Shown here: piece by piece, positions 1 to 8,344 of the stretch
Layout: each line of letters starts with the position of its first letter
Position numbering within the stretch: the first letter of the stretch is position 1
Assembly (NCBI GenBank): GCA_963169235.1
Contig: CAUJCX010000004.1
Location: forward strand, 1-55,359
Direction of reading: 5' to 3'
Length of the DNA stretch: 55,359 nt
Source of the DNA: Actinomycetota bacterium
Lineage (GTDB): Bacteria > Actinomycetota > Thermoleophilia > Miltoncostaeales > Miltoncostaeaceae
The notes under the pieces: model-generated
What the model saw: only the letters and a program-made list of their open reading frames with translations
Told to the model about the DNA's origin: nothing
The model's database searches: none
Made by a program: the position numbers and the translations under genes

Positions 1-45
1 AGACTTCTAATCTGCCGGTCGGAGGTTCGTATCCTCCCGGGCGCG
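1..45 (+). tRNA. tRNA-Arg (anticodon TCT), 3' part, cut by the window edge
   Basis: The window opens inside the anticodon stem. Bases 4-10 form the loop CTTCTAA, with anticodon TCT at 6-8. Bases 21-37 form a perfect T-arm (GGAGG / TTCGTAT / CCTCC). Bases 38-44 (CGGGCGC) are the 3' acceptor strand and 45 is the discriminator G. CCA is not encoded. The 5' half, which should begin with GCGCCCG, lies outside the window. That this copy belongs to the functional gene, unlike the copies behind it, is inferred from its normal A37, where the others have C. Confidence 0.75.
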
Positions 46-107
46 CTTTCGGGCGGCAAGTGAGACTTCTCATCTGCCGGCCGGAGGTTCGAATCCTCCC
101 GGGCGCG

Positions 108-145
108 CTGTCCTCGCGGGGCCGTGCTGTCCTCGCGGGGCCGTG
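108..145. repeat. 19-bp direct tandem duplication inside the tRNA-fragment array
   Basis: The 19 bases CTGTCCTCGCGGGGCCGTG occur back to back at 108-126 and 127-145, between tRNA fragments 2 and 3. This is a local slippage or duplication product and shows that the array is unstable on a small scale too. No coding or regulatory role is visible. Confidence 0.85.
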
Positions 146-321
146 CAGAGGTGCCGACTTCTCATCTGCGGGTCGGAGGTTCGAGTCCTCCCGGGCGCGC
201 TTTCGGGCGGCAAGTGAGACTTCTCATCTGCCGGCCGGAGGTTCGAATCCTCCCGGGCGCGCTGGCGGCAAGCGAGACTTCTCATCTGCCGGTCGGAGGG
301 TTCGAATCCTCCCGGGCGCGC

Positions 322-2751
322 TCAGCCGCCGTGCGCCGCCCAGGGGGTCCGGTGGGTGCGGTTCCACTCCTCCAGCCACGGGCCCACGGCGGCCGCCGGC
401 ATCGGGCGCGCCACCAGGTAGCCCTGCGCCACGTCGCACGACATGCCGCCCAGGGCGCCCAGGGCGGCGTCGTCCTCCACGCCCTCCGCCACGGCGACGA
501 GGCCCAGCACGTGGCAGATGTCGACGATGGAGCGCATCAGGGCGGCGCCGGCGGCCGAGCCCTCCAGGCCGTCGACGAAGGCCTTGTCGACCTTCAGCTC
601 GTGCACCGGCAGGCTGCGCAGGTACGCCAGCGACGAATACCCGGTGCCGAAGTCGTCGATGGAGATGCGCAGGCCGTGGTCGCGCAGGCGGTGGAGCGGC
701 TCCAGGGCCTCGTCCGTGATGCGGATGAGCGTGTCCTCGGTGAGCTCGATGGTCACGCGGGCCGGGGCGACGGCCGCCGCCGCGACCAGGCCCGTGATGC
801 GCGGCACCAGCGTGGGATCCCACAACAGGCGCGCCGTCAGGTTGACCGACACGCCCACGTCGCCCGGCCAGCCGCTGCACGCCGCGAGCGCCTTGCGCAC
901 CACCTGCTCGGTGAGCTCGCCGATCTGGCCGGTCTGGTCGGCGAGCGGGATGAACTGGTCCGGGGGCACGGGGCCGCGGTGGGGATGCGTCCACCGCGCC
1001 AGCGCCTCGAACCCCACCACCGACGCGTCGGCCAGCGACACCAGGGGCTGGAAGTGCACGTCGATGTCGTCGCGCTCGATGGCGCGCCGCAGGTCGCCCG
1101 CCAGGGCCAGGCGCTCGGCGCCCACGTGGTCGTCCTCCGGCGCATACCAGGCGAACCGCTCGCGCCGCTCCTTCGCCGCCGACACCGCCACGTCGAGGTG
1201 GCGCAGCAGCGTGGGTGCGTCGAGGCCCGACTCGAAGACCCCCGCCAAGCCCACCGAGGCCGACACGTGGATGACGGTCTCCGACACCGAGAACGGCGCG
1301 ACCAGGGCCTCCGACAGCCGCTCGGCGACGGTCTCCACCTCGGCCTGGGACGCGGCCCGCGGCAACAGCACCGCGAACTCGTCGCTGCCCACCCGCGCCA
1401 GGAACGCGTCCCGGGGCAGCGCCATCCCCAGCGTCCGCGCCACCGCGGTCAGCAGCCGGTCGCCGATCTGGTGCCCCAGGATGTCGTTGATGTCCTTGAA
1501 GCGGTTGATGTCGACCAGCAGCACGGCCGTCAGGCACGACGCGTCGCCGGGCGGCTGCGCCAGCACCCGCTCGACGGACGCCGCGAAAGCGGCCCGGTTG
1601 GGCAGGTCGGTCAGCGGATCGTGCTGCGCCTGGTGCAGCAGCCGCCCGGACAGCGCGTGGTTGGTGCCCTGCGTGGCCGCGTACGTCACCAGCGTCTGCA
1701 GCAGGTCGAGGTCGGTGGCGTTGAACGTGCCGGTGCGGCCCACGCGGTCGCGCACCACCAGGGCGCGGGGGGCGAACCCCGGGATCACGAGCGGCACCAC
1801 CAGCGCCTCGCGCGTTGCGGTGACGCGCAGCCACCCGGCGGCGTCCGCGTCGCGCGTACCCGCCCCGATCACGAGGGGATCTTGTCCGCGGCCCGGCACC
1901 ATCAGGCCGGCACCCGCCGGCAGCACCGCCGCGCGCTCGGCACCCACCAGCTCGACCGCCTGTGCGCACAGCGCGCGCTCGAGCTCCGAGGGCGACTCGG
2001 CCCGGCTGAGCTGCAGCGCCGCGCGGAAGATGGCGCCCTGATCACGCCGATCGCGCAGGAGCCGCCCGTACGCGCGGAACGCCACCACCAGGGCGACCGC
2101 CACGACGGCGACGGGGGCCAGGCCGGGGAGGCCGTGCTCCACCGCAAGCACCGACATGACTCCCAGGGCGGCGCACAGGAGCCCCGACACCACGATGGAC
2201 GCCAGCATCGACCCCACGTCCTTGCGGGTGGGGACTCCCTGCAACAGCGCGATGGCGGCCACCACCGCCGCGACCCCCAAGGCACCGATCACCAGCACGG
2301 CCGCGGCGGCCGCGACCCAGCGCCACACATCGTCCTGCCCGCGGGTGAGAAGCGTGCACACCAGCGCGGCGACGCCCACCTCCATCACGGCCAGCGACAC
2401 GTTCACCGCGATCTTGTGCGGCTCCACCCTGCGCGCCACCAGCACGGCGCCGACTCCCAGCACGTAGGCCACGAGCAGGAGCCACGCGGGCACCGTGAAC
2501 ACGCCGAGGATCAGAGGGAAGTCGCTGAGCGACACCGAGAGCGCCAGCGTGCGCACCTCGATGTGCACCTTGGACGCCTCGGCCACCGCGAACAGCAGCG
2601 CGCACACCACGGCCATCACGCCGGGATCGACCGCCCGCTGCAACGGCACGTCGGCGAGCGCCGCGCAGGCGAGGCCCACGGCCAGCAGCACCACGTCGAC
2701 ACCGGCGAGCCGCGTGAGCCGCGTGCGGCGGGACGTGGTGGACACGGTCAT
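322..2751 (-). CDS. Membrane GGDEF-EAL protein, likely cyclic-di-GMP phosphodiesterase
   Basis: A protein of 809 residues. Roughly residues 15-235 hold about seven hydrophobic segments (a membrane sensor), followed by a GAF-like region (about 240-365), a GGDEF domain (about 375-535) and an EAL domain (about 545-795). The GGDEF signature reads GSDEF (near residue 456), a degenerate form that may bind but not make c-di-GMP. The EAL domain looks intact: FEALARW, the NLTARLL and ELTED segments, DDFGTGYSS and the AEGVED glutamate are all present. I infer that it hydrolyses c-di-GMP in response to a membrane or cytosolic signal. The start ATG lies at 2749-2751. Its stop codon uses the last base of the tRNA-fragment array, so the array or a rearrangement may have set the C-terminus. 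Three dedicated cyclases lie within 20 kb. Confidence 0.93.
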   Translation of the reverse strand: MTVSTTSRRTRLTRLAGVDVVLLAVGLACAALADVPLQRAVDPGVMAVVCALLFAVAEASKVHIEVRTLALSVSLSDFPLILGVFTVPAWLLLVAYVLGVGAVLVARRVEPHKIAVNVSLAVMEVGVAALVCTLLTRGQDDVWRWVAAAAAVLVIGALGVAAVVAAIALLQGVPTRKDVGSMLASIVVSGLLCAALGVMSVLAVEHGLPGLAPVAVVAVALVVAFRAYGRLLRDRRDQGAIFRAALQLSRAESPSELERALCAQAVELVGAERAAVLPAGAGLMVPGRGQDPLVIGAGTRDADAAGWLRVTATREALVVPLVIPGFAPRALVVRDRVGRTGTFNATDLDLLQTLVTYAATQGTNHALSGRLLHQAQHDPLTDLPNRAAFAASVERVLAQPPGDASCLTAVLLVDINRFKDINDILGHQIGDRLLTAVARTLGMALPRDAFLARVGSDEFAVLLPRAASQAEVETVAERLSEALVAPFSVSETVIHVSASVGLAGVFESGLDAPTLLRHLDVAVSAAKERRERFAWYAPEDDHVGAERLALAGDLRRAIERDDIDVHFQPLVSLADASVVGFEALARWTHPHRGPVPPDQFIPLADQTGQIGELTEQVVRKALAACSGWPGDVGVSVNLTARLLWDPTLVPRITGLVAAAAVAPARVTIELTEDTLIRITDEALEPLHRLRDHGLRISIDDFGTGYSSLAYLRSLPVHELKVDKAFVDGLEGSAAGAALMRSIVDICHVLGLVAVAEGVEDDAALGALGGMSCDVAQGYLVARPMPAAAVGPWLEEWNRTHRTPWAAHGG

Positions 2752-2879
2752 TCCCGCAGTGTGCCGAAGGATCCGGGATTTCGTAAAGGCGGTCGCCGAT
2801 TTCGCGCTATTTGCAGGGTGTGGGCCGCCGCGACCGGTCCACGATCGGGCTGCCGGGGCCTACCGAAGCGCGACCCGCG

Positions 2880-3188
2880 TCAGCGGCGCTCCACCAGGCG
2901 GGTGATCGCGGCCATCAGCTCGGCGCGGCGTTGCTCCTGTGCGTCACCGGCATCCGCTCCCATCACGCAGTGCCGGCTGTGGTCGTCCACCAGCATCAGC
3001 GCCACCTTGTCGAGTGCCGCCTGCGCCGCGCTGATCTGCTGCAGCACGTCGATGCAGTAGCGGCCGTCGGTCACCATGGCGGCGATGCCGCGCACCTGAC
3101 CCTCCGCCCGCCGCAGGCGGGTGATGATGGCGTCGGTGTGGTCGGCGGCGGCGTAGCCGGGAGTCTCGGAAGCGGCCATGTCCGGCAC
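2880..3188 (-). CDS. csoR: CsoR-type copper-sensing transcriptional repressor
   Basis: A DUF156/CsoR-family protein of 102 residues. The copper ligands of the family are present with the right spacing: Cys45, His70 and Cys74 (C-x24-H-x3-C). The ITRLRRAEGQVRGI helix is typical of the DNA-binding face. It is divergent from copZ-copA, and a 27-bp dyad lies directly between them. CsoR binds DNA without Cu(I) and releases it when Cu(I) binds, so copper should induce the exporter. An alternative start at Met4 is possible. The full ligand set and the neighbours make copper the likely metal, rather than the nickel/cobalt or persulfide sensors of the same family. Confidence 0.95.
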   Translation of the reverse strand: MPDMAASETPGYAAADHTDAIITRLRRAEGQVRGIAAMVTDGRYCIDVLQQISAAQAALDKVALMLVDDHSRHCVMGADAGDAQEQRRAELMAAITRLVERR

Positions 3189-3189
3189 G

Positions 3190-3216
3190 TTGACATACCC
3201 CCCATGAGTATGTCAA
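3190..3216. promoter_or_regulatory. CsoR operator dyad between csoR and copZ
   Basis: Perfect inverted arms TTGACATAC (3190-3198) and GTATGTCAA (3208-3216) flank a C-rich core. The core ATACCCCCCATGAGTAT closely resembles known CsoR boxes (a C-tract opposite a G-containing half between AT-rich ends). The arms also contain TTGACA in both orientations, so the site may overlap the -35 elements of both divergent promoters. Binding here would repress both csoR and the copper export genes. Confidence 0.85.
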
Positions 3217-3259
3217 GCTGGCCTCGATGGATACTCACCACCAGTATGAGGAGGCGACG

Positions 3260-3463
3260 ATGGGGGCAACCACCTACCGCGTGGAGGGCATGAGCTGCGG
3301 GCACTGCGAGGCCGCAGTGCGGAACGAGGTTGCGGCGCTTCCCGGCGTCACCGAGGTCACGGCCGACGCCACCGCCGGAACCGTCGTGGTGACGGGTGAC
3401 GACGTGCCGCGGGAGGCGGTGGCGGCCGCCGTGGCCGAGGCCGGCTACGAGGTGGTGGGCTAG
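3260..3463 (+). CDS. copZ: CopZ-like copper chaperone (heavy-metal-associated domain)
   Basis: A single HMA domain of 67 residues with the Cu(I)-binding motif GMSCGHC near the N-terminus and the usual ferredoxin-like length. An in-frame ATG exists at 3227, but the start at 3260 is preceded by a strong ribosome-binding site (GAGGAGG at about 3249-3255), and family members begin just before the first beta strand. The protein should carry Cu(I) in the cytosol to the CopA ATPase, which follows 4 bases downstream. Both should be controlled by the CsoR operator upstream. Confidence 0.92.
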   Translation: MGATTYRVEGMSCGHCEAAVRNEVAALPGVTEVTADATAGTVVVTGDDVPREAVAAAVAEAGYEVVG

Positions 3464-3467
3464 CCGC

Positions 3468-5702
3468 GTGTCCGCCCACACCACAGCGCCCGGCGGCGAC
3501 ACCCGGCGCCTCGACCTGCCCATCACCGGCATGACGTGCGCGGCGTGCGCCGCGCGGGTCGAGAAGAGCCTCAACCGCCTCGAGGGGGTCGACGCGTCCG
3601 TCAACTACGCCACCGAGACGGCGTCGGTGCGCTTCGACCCGGGCCGCGCCGACGCCGGCGCGATGATCGCCGCGGTCGAGAAGGCCGGGTACGGGGCCCG
3701 CCTGGCCTCGGACGACGAGGCCGATCCCGCGGCCGCGCTGCGCGCGGCGCGGCGCAGGCTCTGGGTGTCGATCGCCCTCGGCGTCCCGGTGGCGGTGCTG
3801 TCGATGGTGCCCGCGGCCCAGTTCCGGGGCTGGCAGTGGGTCGCGCTGGTGCTGGCGACGCCGGTGGCGACGTGGGGCGCGTGGCCGTTTCATCGCGCCG
3901 CCGTGCGCAACGCCCGTCACGGGGCGGTCACCATGGACACCCTCATCAGCATCGGGGTGGCGGCCGCGTGGGCGTGGTCGGTGGTGGCGATGGTGTTCCT
4001 CGAGGCCGGCCACCTGGGCATGCGCATGGGGTTCGACCTGGTGCCCGACCGGGCCGACGCCGGCAGTCACATCTATCTCGAGGTGGCCGCCCTGGTCACC
4101 GTGCTGGTGCTGGTGGGCCGCCATGCCGAGGCGCGCGCCAAGGCCCGGGCCCGCTCGTCGCTGGCGTCGCTGGCCTCGCTGGGCGCCAAGGAGGCCACGC
4201 TGCGTGACGCCGACGGCGGCGAGCGCCGCGTGCCCATCGCCGACGTGCGCGTGGGCGACCGGTTCGTGGTGCGGCCGGGCGAGCGCATCGCCACCGACGG
4301 GCAGGTCGCGTCGGGGCACTCGTCGGTGGATAACGCCCTCATCACGGGCGAGAGCGTGCCGGTGGACGTGGGCCCCGGCGCCGACGTGGTGGGGGGCGCC
4401 ATCAACGTGGCGGGCAGCCTGGTGGTGGAGGCCACGCGGGTGGGCGCCGACACGGCGCTGGCGCAGATCGGCCGCCTGGTCGCACAGGCCCAGGCCGGGA
4501 AGGCCGACGTGCAGCGGCTGGCCGACCGGGTGTCGGCCGTGTTCGTGCCGGCCGTCATCGCGCTGGCGGCGGCGACGTTCGTCGCGTGGACGGTCGCCGG
4601 GCGGGGCGCGGTGTTCGCGTTCACCGCGGCCGTCGCCGTGCTGATCATCGCGTGCCCGTGCGCGCTGGGCCTGGCGACGCCCACCGCGCTGATGGTGGGT
4701 ACCGGCCGGGGCGCGCAGCTGGGCATCCTCATCCGCGGGCCCGAGGTGCTCGAGTCGACGCGCCGCATCGACACGGTGGTGCTCGACAAGACGGGCACCG
4801 TCACCACCGGCGTGATGAGCGTCGCCGGCGTGACGCCCGCCCAGGGTGAGGACGCCGCCGACGTTCTGCGCATGGCGGCGGCGGCAGAACGCGGCTCCGA
4901 GCATCCCGTGGCCCGCGCCATCGTGGACGCGGCCGGCGATGCGCCGGCGGCGGACGCGTTCCGCAACCACGGCGGCCGCGGCGTCACCGCCCGCGTCGAG
5001 GGCCGCGACGTCGCGGTCGGCCGCCCCGCCTGGCTGGCCGAGCAGGGGTTCACCGGCGCCGCCTCCGTCACCGCCACCCTGGACGCCGCGGCCCGCGACG
5101 GCGACACCGTGGCGGCCGTGGGCTGGGACGGGCACGCACGCGGCGTCATCGCGCTGCGCGACACCCCCCGGACGTCGGCCGCGGCGGCCGTGCAGGCGCT
5201 CCACGACCTGTCGCTGCGCACCGTGATGCTGACCGGCGACAACGCCGCCGCGGCCGCCACCGCCGCCCGCGCGGTGGGGATCGACGACGTGGTCGCCGAC
5301 GTGCTGCCGGCGGGGAAGGCCGAGGCCGTGGCCGCGATGCAGGCGCGGGGCCGGGTGGTGGGGATGGTGGGGGACGGCGTCAACGACGCGCCCGCCCTGG
5401 CCCGCGCCGACCTGGGCATCGCCATCGGCACCGGCACCGACGTCGCCATCGAGGCGTCCGACGTCACGCTGATGCGTGCCGACCTCATGGGCGTGGCCGA
5501 CGCCGTGCGGCTGTCGCGGCGCACGCTGGCCACCATCAAGGGCAACCTATTCTGGGCGTTCGCCTACAACGTGGTCGCGATCCCCCTGGCCGCCCTGGGC
5601 TACCTCAACCCGCTGATCGCGGGGGCGGCGATGGCGTTCTCGAGCGTGTTCGTGGTCACGAACTCGCTGCGTCTGAAGGGGTTCCGTCCCCTCCGGAGCT
5701 GA
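3468..5702 (+). CDS. copA: Copper-exporting P1B-type ATPase
   Basis: About 744 residues from the GTG at 3468, which follows copZ by 4 bases. Longer in-frame starts would overlap copZ and add non-conserved sequence. In order: one N-terminal HMA domain with GMTCAAC, transmembrane helices, the actuator TGES motif, the transmembrane CPC metal site (IIACPCALG), the phosphorylation motif DKTGT (about residue 440), the SEHP nucleotide-binding motif, TGDN, and GDGVNDAPALA. The last helices carry the YN and M-SS residues typical of Cu(I) pumps (FAYNVVAIP, MAFSSVFVVTNS). It exports Cu(I) from the cytosol at the cost of ATP. Its 3' end overlaps the convergent CDF gene by 47 bases. Confidence 0.97.
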   Translation: MSAHTTAPGGDTRRLDLPITGMTCAACAARVEKSLNRLEGVDASVNYATETASVRFDPGRADAGAMIAAVEKAGYGARLASDDEADPAAALRAARRRLWVSIALGVPVAVLSMVPAAQFRGWQWVALVLATPVATWGAWPFHRAAVRNARHGAVTMDTLISIGVAAAWAWSVVAMVFLEAGHLGMRMGFDLVPDRADAGSHIYLEVAALVTVLVLVGRHAEARAKARARSSLASLASLGAKEATLRDADGGERRVPIADVRVGDRFVVRPGERIATDGQVASGHSSVDNALITGESVPVDVGPGADVVGGAINVAGSLVVEATRVGADTALAQIGRLVAQAQAGKADVQRLADRVSAVFVPAVIALAAATFVAWTVAGRGAVFAFTAAVAVLIIACPCALGLATPTALMVGTGRGAQLGILIRGPEVLESTRRIDTVVLDKTGTVTTGVMSVAGVTPAQGEDAADVLRMAAAAERGSEHPVARAIVDAAGDAPAADAFRNHGGRGVTARVEGRDVAVGRPAWLAEQGFTGAASVTATLDAAARDGDTVAAVGWDGHARGVIALRDTPRTSAAAAVQALHDLSLRTVMLTGDNAAAAATAARAVGIDDVVADVLPAGKAEAVAAMQARGRVVGMVGDGVNDAPALARADLGIAIGTGTDVAIEASDVTLMRADLMGVADAVRLSRRTLATIKGNLFWAFAYNVVAIPLAALGYLNPLIAGAAMAFSSVFVVTNSLRLKGFRPLRS

Positions 5703-6657
5703 GCGTCGCGTCGTCGCACGCGTGGTCGTGGCAGCCGCCCACGGCCGCCGCGCCGGGCATCAGGTGACGCCGGGGGGCGTGCTCCATCTGCAGCGTGGCG
5801 TGGGTGATGCCGAACGCGACGCTCAGGCGCTCGGACACGACCCGGCGCAGGGCGTGGCAGTCGGCGTCGGTGCCCACGACGACGTGCGCGGACAACGAGG
5901 GGAAGTCGGAGGACACGCTCCAGACGTGCAGGTCGTGCACCTCCACCACGCCGTCGATGGACGCCAGCGTGCGGCCGAGGTCCTCGGGGTCCACGCCGGA
6001 CGGGGCCGCCTCCAACAGCACCGACACCGAGCGGGCGAGGATGCCCCACGAGCCCACCAGCACCAGCAGCGACACGCCGATGGCCGCGATGGGGTCGGCC
6101 ATGCGCCAGCCCCACCACATCATCGCCAGCCCCGCGATCACCACGCCCAGCGACGCCGCCGTGTCGGCGGCCAGGTGCAGGATCGCGGCCCGCACGTTGA
6201 GGTCGTGGCCGGTGCGGCCGGTGCGGTGGATGAGCCACGCGCTGCCCGCGTTGACGACGATGCCCGCCGTGGCGGTGAGCACCACCGGCAGGCCCGGCAC
6301 GTCGGGGGGATCCCCCAGGCGGCGCACGGCCTCGAGGGCCACGAACCCCGCCACGAACACCACGATGAGGCCGTTCGCGAGCGCCGCCAGCACCTCGGCG
6401 CGGCGATACCCGAAGCTGTGACGGGGCGTCGCCGGACGGGTCACCAGCACCGCCGCGAACAGCGCGATCCCCAGGCCCGCGACGTCCGACAGGTTGTGTC
6501 CCGCGTCCGCGATGAGGGCGACCGACCCGATGAGGAAGCCGACGATCGCCTGCAACACGGTGAACCCGGCGTTCAGCACCAGCGCCACGGTCAGGGCGCC
6601 CCGGGCGCTGCCCGGCGGGGGAGCGTGGTGGTGATGATGGGAGTGGTCGTGGGCCAT
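5656..6657 (-). CDS. Cation diffusion facilitator (zinc-type CzcD/ZnT family)
   Basis: A protein of 333 residues with a His-rich N-terminus (HDHSHHHHHA), six predicted membrane helices and a cytoplasmic C-terminal domain. Two HxxxD transport motifs (GHNLSD and HLAAD) mark the zinc-transporting CDF group. The C-terminal tail carries GCHDHACDD, a possible extra metal site. It should exchange cytosolic Zn2+ (perhaps also Co/Cd) for protons. It is convergent with copA and overlaps its last 47 bases, forming a metal-resistance cluster, but it lies outside the CsoR-controlled unit, so copper control is not implied. Confidence 0.95.
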   Translation of the reverse strand: MAHDHSHHHHHAPPPGSARGALTVALVLNAGFTVLQAIVGFLIGSVALIADAGHNLSDVAGLGIALFAAVLVTRPATPRHSFGYRRAEVLAALANGLIVVFVAGFVALEAVRRLGDPPDVPGLPVVLTATAGIVVNAGSAWLIHRTGRTGHDLNVRAAILHLAADTAASLGVVIAGLAMMWWGWRMADPIAAIGVSLLVLVGSWGILARSVSVLLEAAPSGVDPEDLGRTLASIDGVVEVHDLHVWSVSSDFPSLSAHVVVGTDADCHALRRVVSERLSVAFGITHATLQMEHAPRRHLMPGAAAVGGCHDHACDDATLSSGGDGTPSDAASS

Positions 6658-6724
6658 GGCGGCGGGGGTATCTCGGGGCAGACGACACCGGTAGCGGCGC
6701 CGATCGCGCCGTTAGCATGACAGC

Positions 6725-7855
6725 GTGACCTGCCTGCTCACCCGCCCCGTGGTGGCCCTGGTCGCTGCGACCCTGGGGGGCCTCGTGGCGGCGACGACGA
6801 TGCACGCCCAGACCCCGACGACCACGGCCCCCCTGCCGCCACCGGGCGTCACCCCGCCGCCCGCCCCCCAGGCCGTCCGCGGCGACCAGGAGGGGCCCAC
6901 GATCGACGTCGAGTGGACGTCGACCGTCGTGGGCGCGCCGCACCCCGGCGAGCGGCTGTGCGTGATGCTGCGCGGCGCCGGGGCTCCCGGCACTCCCCGG
7001 CTGTGCGTGCGCGGCACTGTGGCGTACTCCGCCGTGCTCGTGCGGGGCGCGAAGACGACGGTGCTGCCCGACGCGGTGGTGCGACGCACCGGCCGCACGT
7101 CGGTGGCCGTGAACGTGGCGGGCGACGACATCGGACTGCGGCCCGGGGCGTTGCGGCTCATCCCCCTGACCCCGGCCGGCACGCCCGACCGGCGTACGAC
7201 CCCCCTGCAGATGACGTGGCGCCGCGCCGTGGTGACCGGCTGCACGCGCACCGGCGCGGGGCAGGTGTCGCGGGGCCCCGCCGCCGGGCGCATGGTGGCC
7301 CTGACGTTCGACGATGGACCCTCCACGGCGACGCCGGCGGTGCTCGATCTGCTCAAGCGATACAAGGTGCACGCCACGTTCTTCGTGCTGGGCGGCAGCA
7401 GCACGTGGAATCCCAGGCTGCTGCGGCGCGTCGTCGACGAGGGACACACGCTCGGGGTGCACTCGTGGAGCCACGCCCGCTTCCCGTCGTGGTCGGACAT
7501 GCGGCAGACGCGCAACGCGGTGAAGGCGATCACCGGGGTGACGCCGTGCCTGTTCCGGCCGCCGTACGGCCTCACCAACGGCCGCGTGGTGGCCGACGCG
7601 AACGGGCTCGGCATGACGTCCGTGCTGTGGAGCATCGACACCAACGACTGGCGCCTGCCCGGATCGGGGGCCATCGCCGACCGGGCGCTGCGGGTGGGGC
7701 CCGGCGGCATCGTGCTGATGCACGACGGCGGCGGTCCGCGCGGGCAGACGGTGGCCGCCCTGGGCACCATCCTTCGTGGCCTCAAAGCACGCGGGCTCGA
7801 GCCCGTCAGCGTCGAGACGCTGCTGCGGTACCGCACCGAGTACACCCTCAGGTAA
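6725..7855 (+). CDS. Secreted polysaccharide deacetylase (NodB fold)
   Basis: A protein of 376 residues from a GTG start. It has an N-terminal hydrophobic export segment (to about residue 28), a Pro/Thr-rich linker, a non-conserved beta-rich region (about 50-170) and a C-terminal NodB domain. The carbohydrate-esterase 4 motifs are present: TFDDGPS (Asp196/Asp197), HSWSH metal ligands, RPPYG, DTNDW and LMHDGGG. It likely removes acetyl groups from peptidoglycan or another N-acetylated cell-surface glycan, using a bound divalent metal. The substrate cannot be told from sequence. The next gene starts 9 bases downstream and may be co-transcribed. Confidence 0.93.
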   Translation: MTCLLTRPVVALVAATLGGLVAATTMHAQTPTTTAPLPPPGVTPPPAPQAVRGDQEGPTIDVEWTSTVVGAPHPGERLCVMLRGAGAPGTPRLCVRGTVAYSAVLVRGAKTTVLPDAVVRRTGRTSVAVNVAGDDIGLRPGALRLIPLTPAGTPDRRTTPLQMTWRRAVVTGCTRTGAGQVSRGPAAGRMVALTFDDGPSTATPAVLDLLKRYKVHATFFVLGGSSTWNPRLLRRVVDEGHTLGVHSWSHARFPSWSDMRQTRNAVKAITGVTPCLFRPPYGLTNGRVVADANGLGMTSVLWSIDTNDWRLPGSGAIADRALRVGPGGIVLMHDGGGPRGQTVAALGTILRGLKARGLEPVSVETLLRYRTEYTLR

Positions 7856-7864
7856 GGGGGCGAC

Positions 7865-8344
7865 GTGCCGGCGTTGAGCCGATGGTGCGTGCGGGCGGCG
7901 CTGGCCTACCTGGTGCTGGGCATGGGCATGGGCGCATGGATGCTGGTGGTGCAGGCCCGCGACGGGCACTCGCCCGGTCCCCCGTGGGGGGTGCTGCACG
8001 CCCACGTGCTGCTGATGGGCTTCATGCTCATGCTCATCATCGGCGTCGCGTTCTGGATGTTCCCGCGCGTGAAGGGGCAGCGGCCCGGGCGCGAGGGAGG
8101 CTGGGTGGCGTTCGCGCTGATCAACGCGGGCCTGCTGCTGCGCCTCGCCAGCGAGGCCCAGGCGCGGGGCGGCGGCGTCGGCTGGAGGTGGGCGCTGGGC
8201 GTCGCCGCCGTGTTGCCGGCCGTGGGGGCCGCGGCGTTCGCGGTCAGCATCCTCCCGCGCGTGAAGGCGGCGATGACCCCGGAGGAGAGCCGCCGCGCGC
8301 GGGCCGAATCGCAGGCCGCGCGAAAGGCCGGCGGCGGTGAGTAG
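7865..8344 (+). CDS. Small four-helix membrane protein resembling part of a haem-copper oxidase subunit I
   Basis: A protein of 159 residues with four hydrophobic segments. The segment LHAHVLLMGFMLMLIIGVAFWMFPR resembles the His-containing helix of cbb3/NorB-type subunit I proteins, which have HAH...G...FG...P in the same place. Too few His residues are present for a full haem-copper centre, so this is not a complete oxidase. Stand-alone relatives are found near nitric-oxide and copper genes, but their role is not established. A GTG start at 7865 follows the deacetylase closely. Function unknown; perhaps a haem-binding membrane protein. Confidence 0.8.
   Translation: MPALSRWCVRAALAYLVLGMGMGAWMLVVQARDGHSPGPPWGVLHAHVLLMGFMLMLIIGVAFWMFPRVKGQRPGREGGWVAFALINAGLLLRLASEAQARGGGVGWRWALGVAAVLPAVGAAAFAVSILPRVKAAMTPEESRRARAESQAARKAGGGE

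Larger units (their letters stand above)
1..322 (+). repeat. Tandem array of five tRNA-Arg 3'-half copies
   Basis: A unit of about 46 bases, running from the anticodon stem to just past the tRNA 3' end, occurs at 1-47, 63-109, 156-201, 217-263 and 275-322. Copies 2-5 share a C after the anticodon and have no 5' half, so they cannot be working tRNAs. Copies 2 and 4 are identical. Copies 1 and 3 are followed by the same TTTCGGGCGGCAAGTG spacer, so 47-109 and 201-263 are a recent duplication. Copy 5 carries an extra G in the T-arm. The segment kept is the part of a tRNA gene that tyrosine integrases commonly use as an attachment core. No integrase is visible in this window. The last base of copy 5 is also part of the stop codon of the next gene. 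Confidence 0.85.

Noticed and set aside
70-285. Minus-strand reading frame with segments such as EDSNLRPADEKSHL and RTRTSDPQM
   Set aside because: This is the antisense of the tRNA-Arg fragments. Such peptide strings are a well-known artefact of frames read through tRNA genes.
1-322. Regular repeats at the window start considered as a CRISPR array
   Set aside because: The repeats are tRNA 3' halves, the spacers are themselves repeated and uneven, and no cas gene is present.
124-3060. Very long plus-strand frame opposite the GGDEF-EAL gene
   Set aside because: Long open antisense frames are expected in GC-rich genes. It is rich in Arg, His and Gln, has no domain pattern and crosses csoR on the other strand.
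5600-8005. 801-residue minus-strand frame across the CDF and deacetylase genes
   Set aside because: It is a shadow of two clearly real genes, with low-complexity Arg/Gly/His composition.
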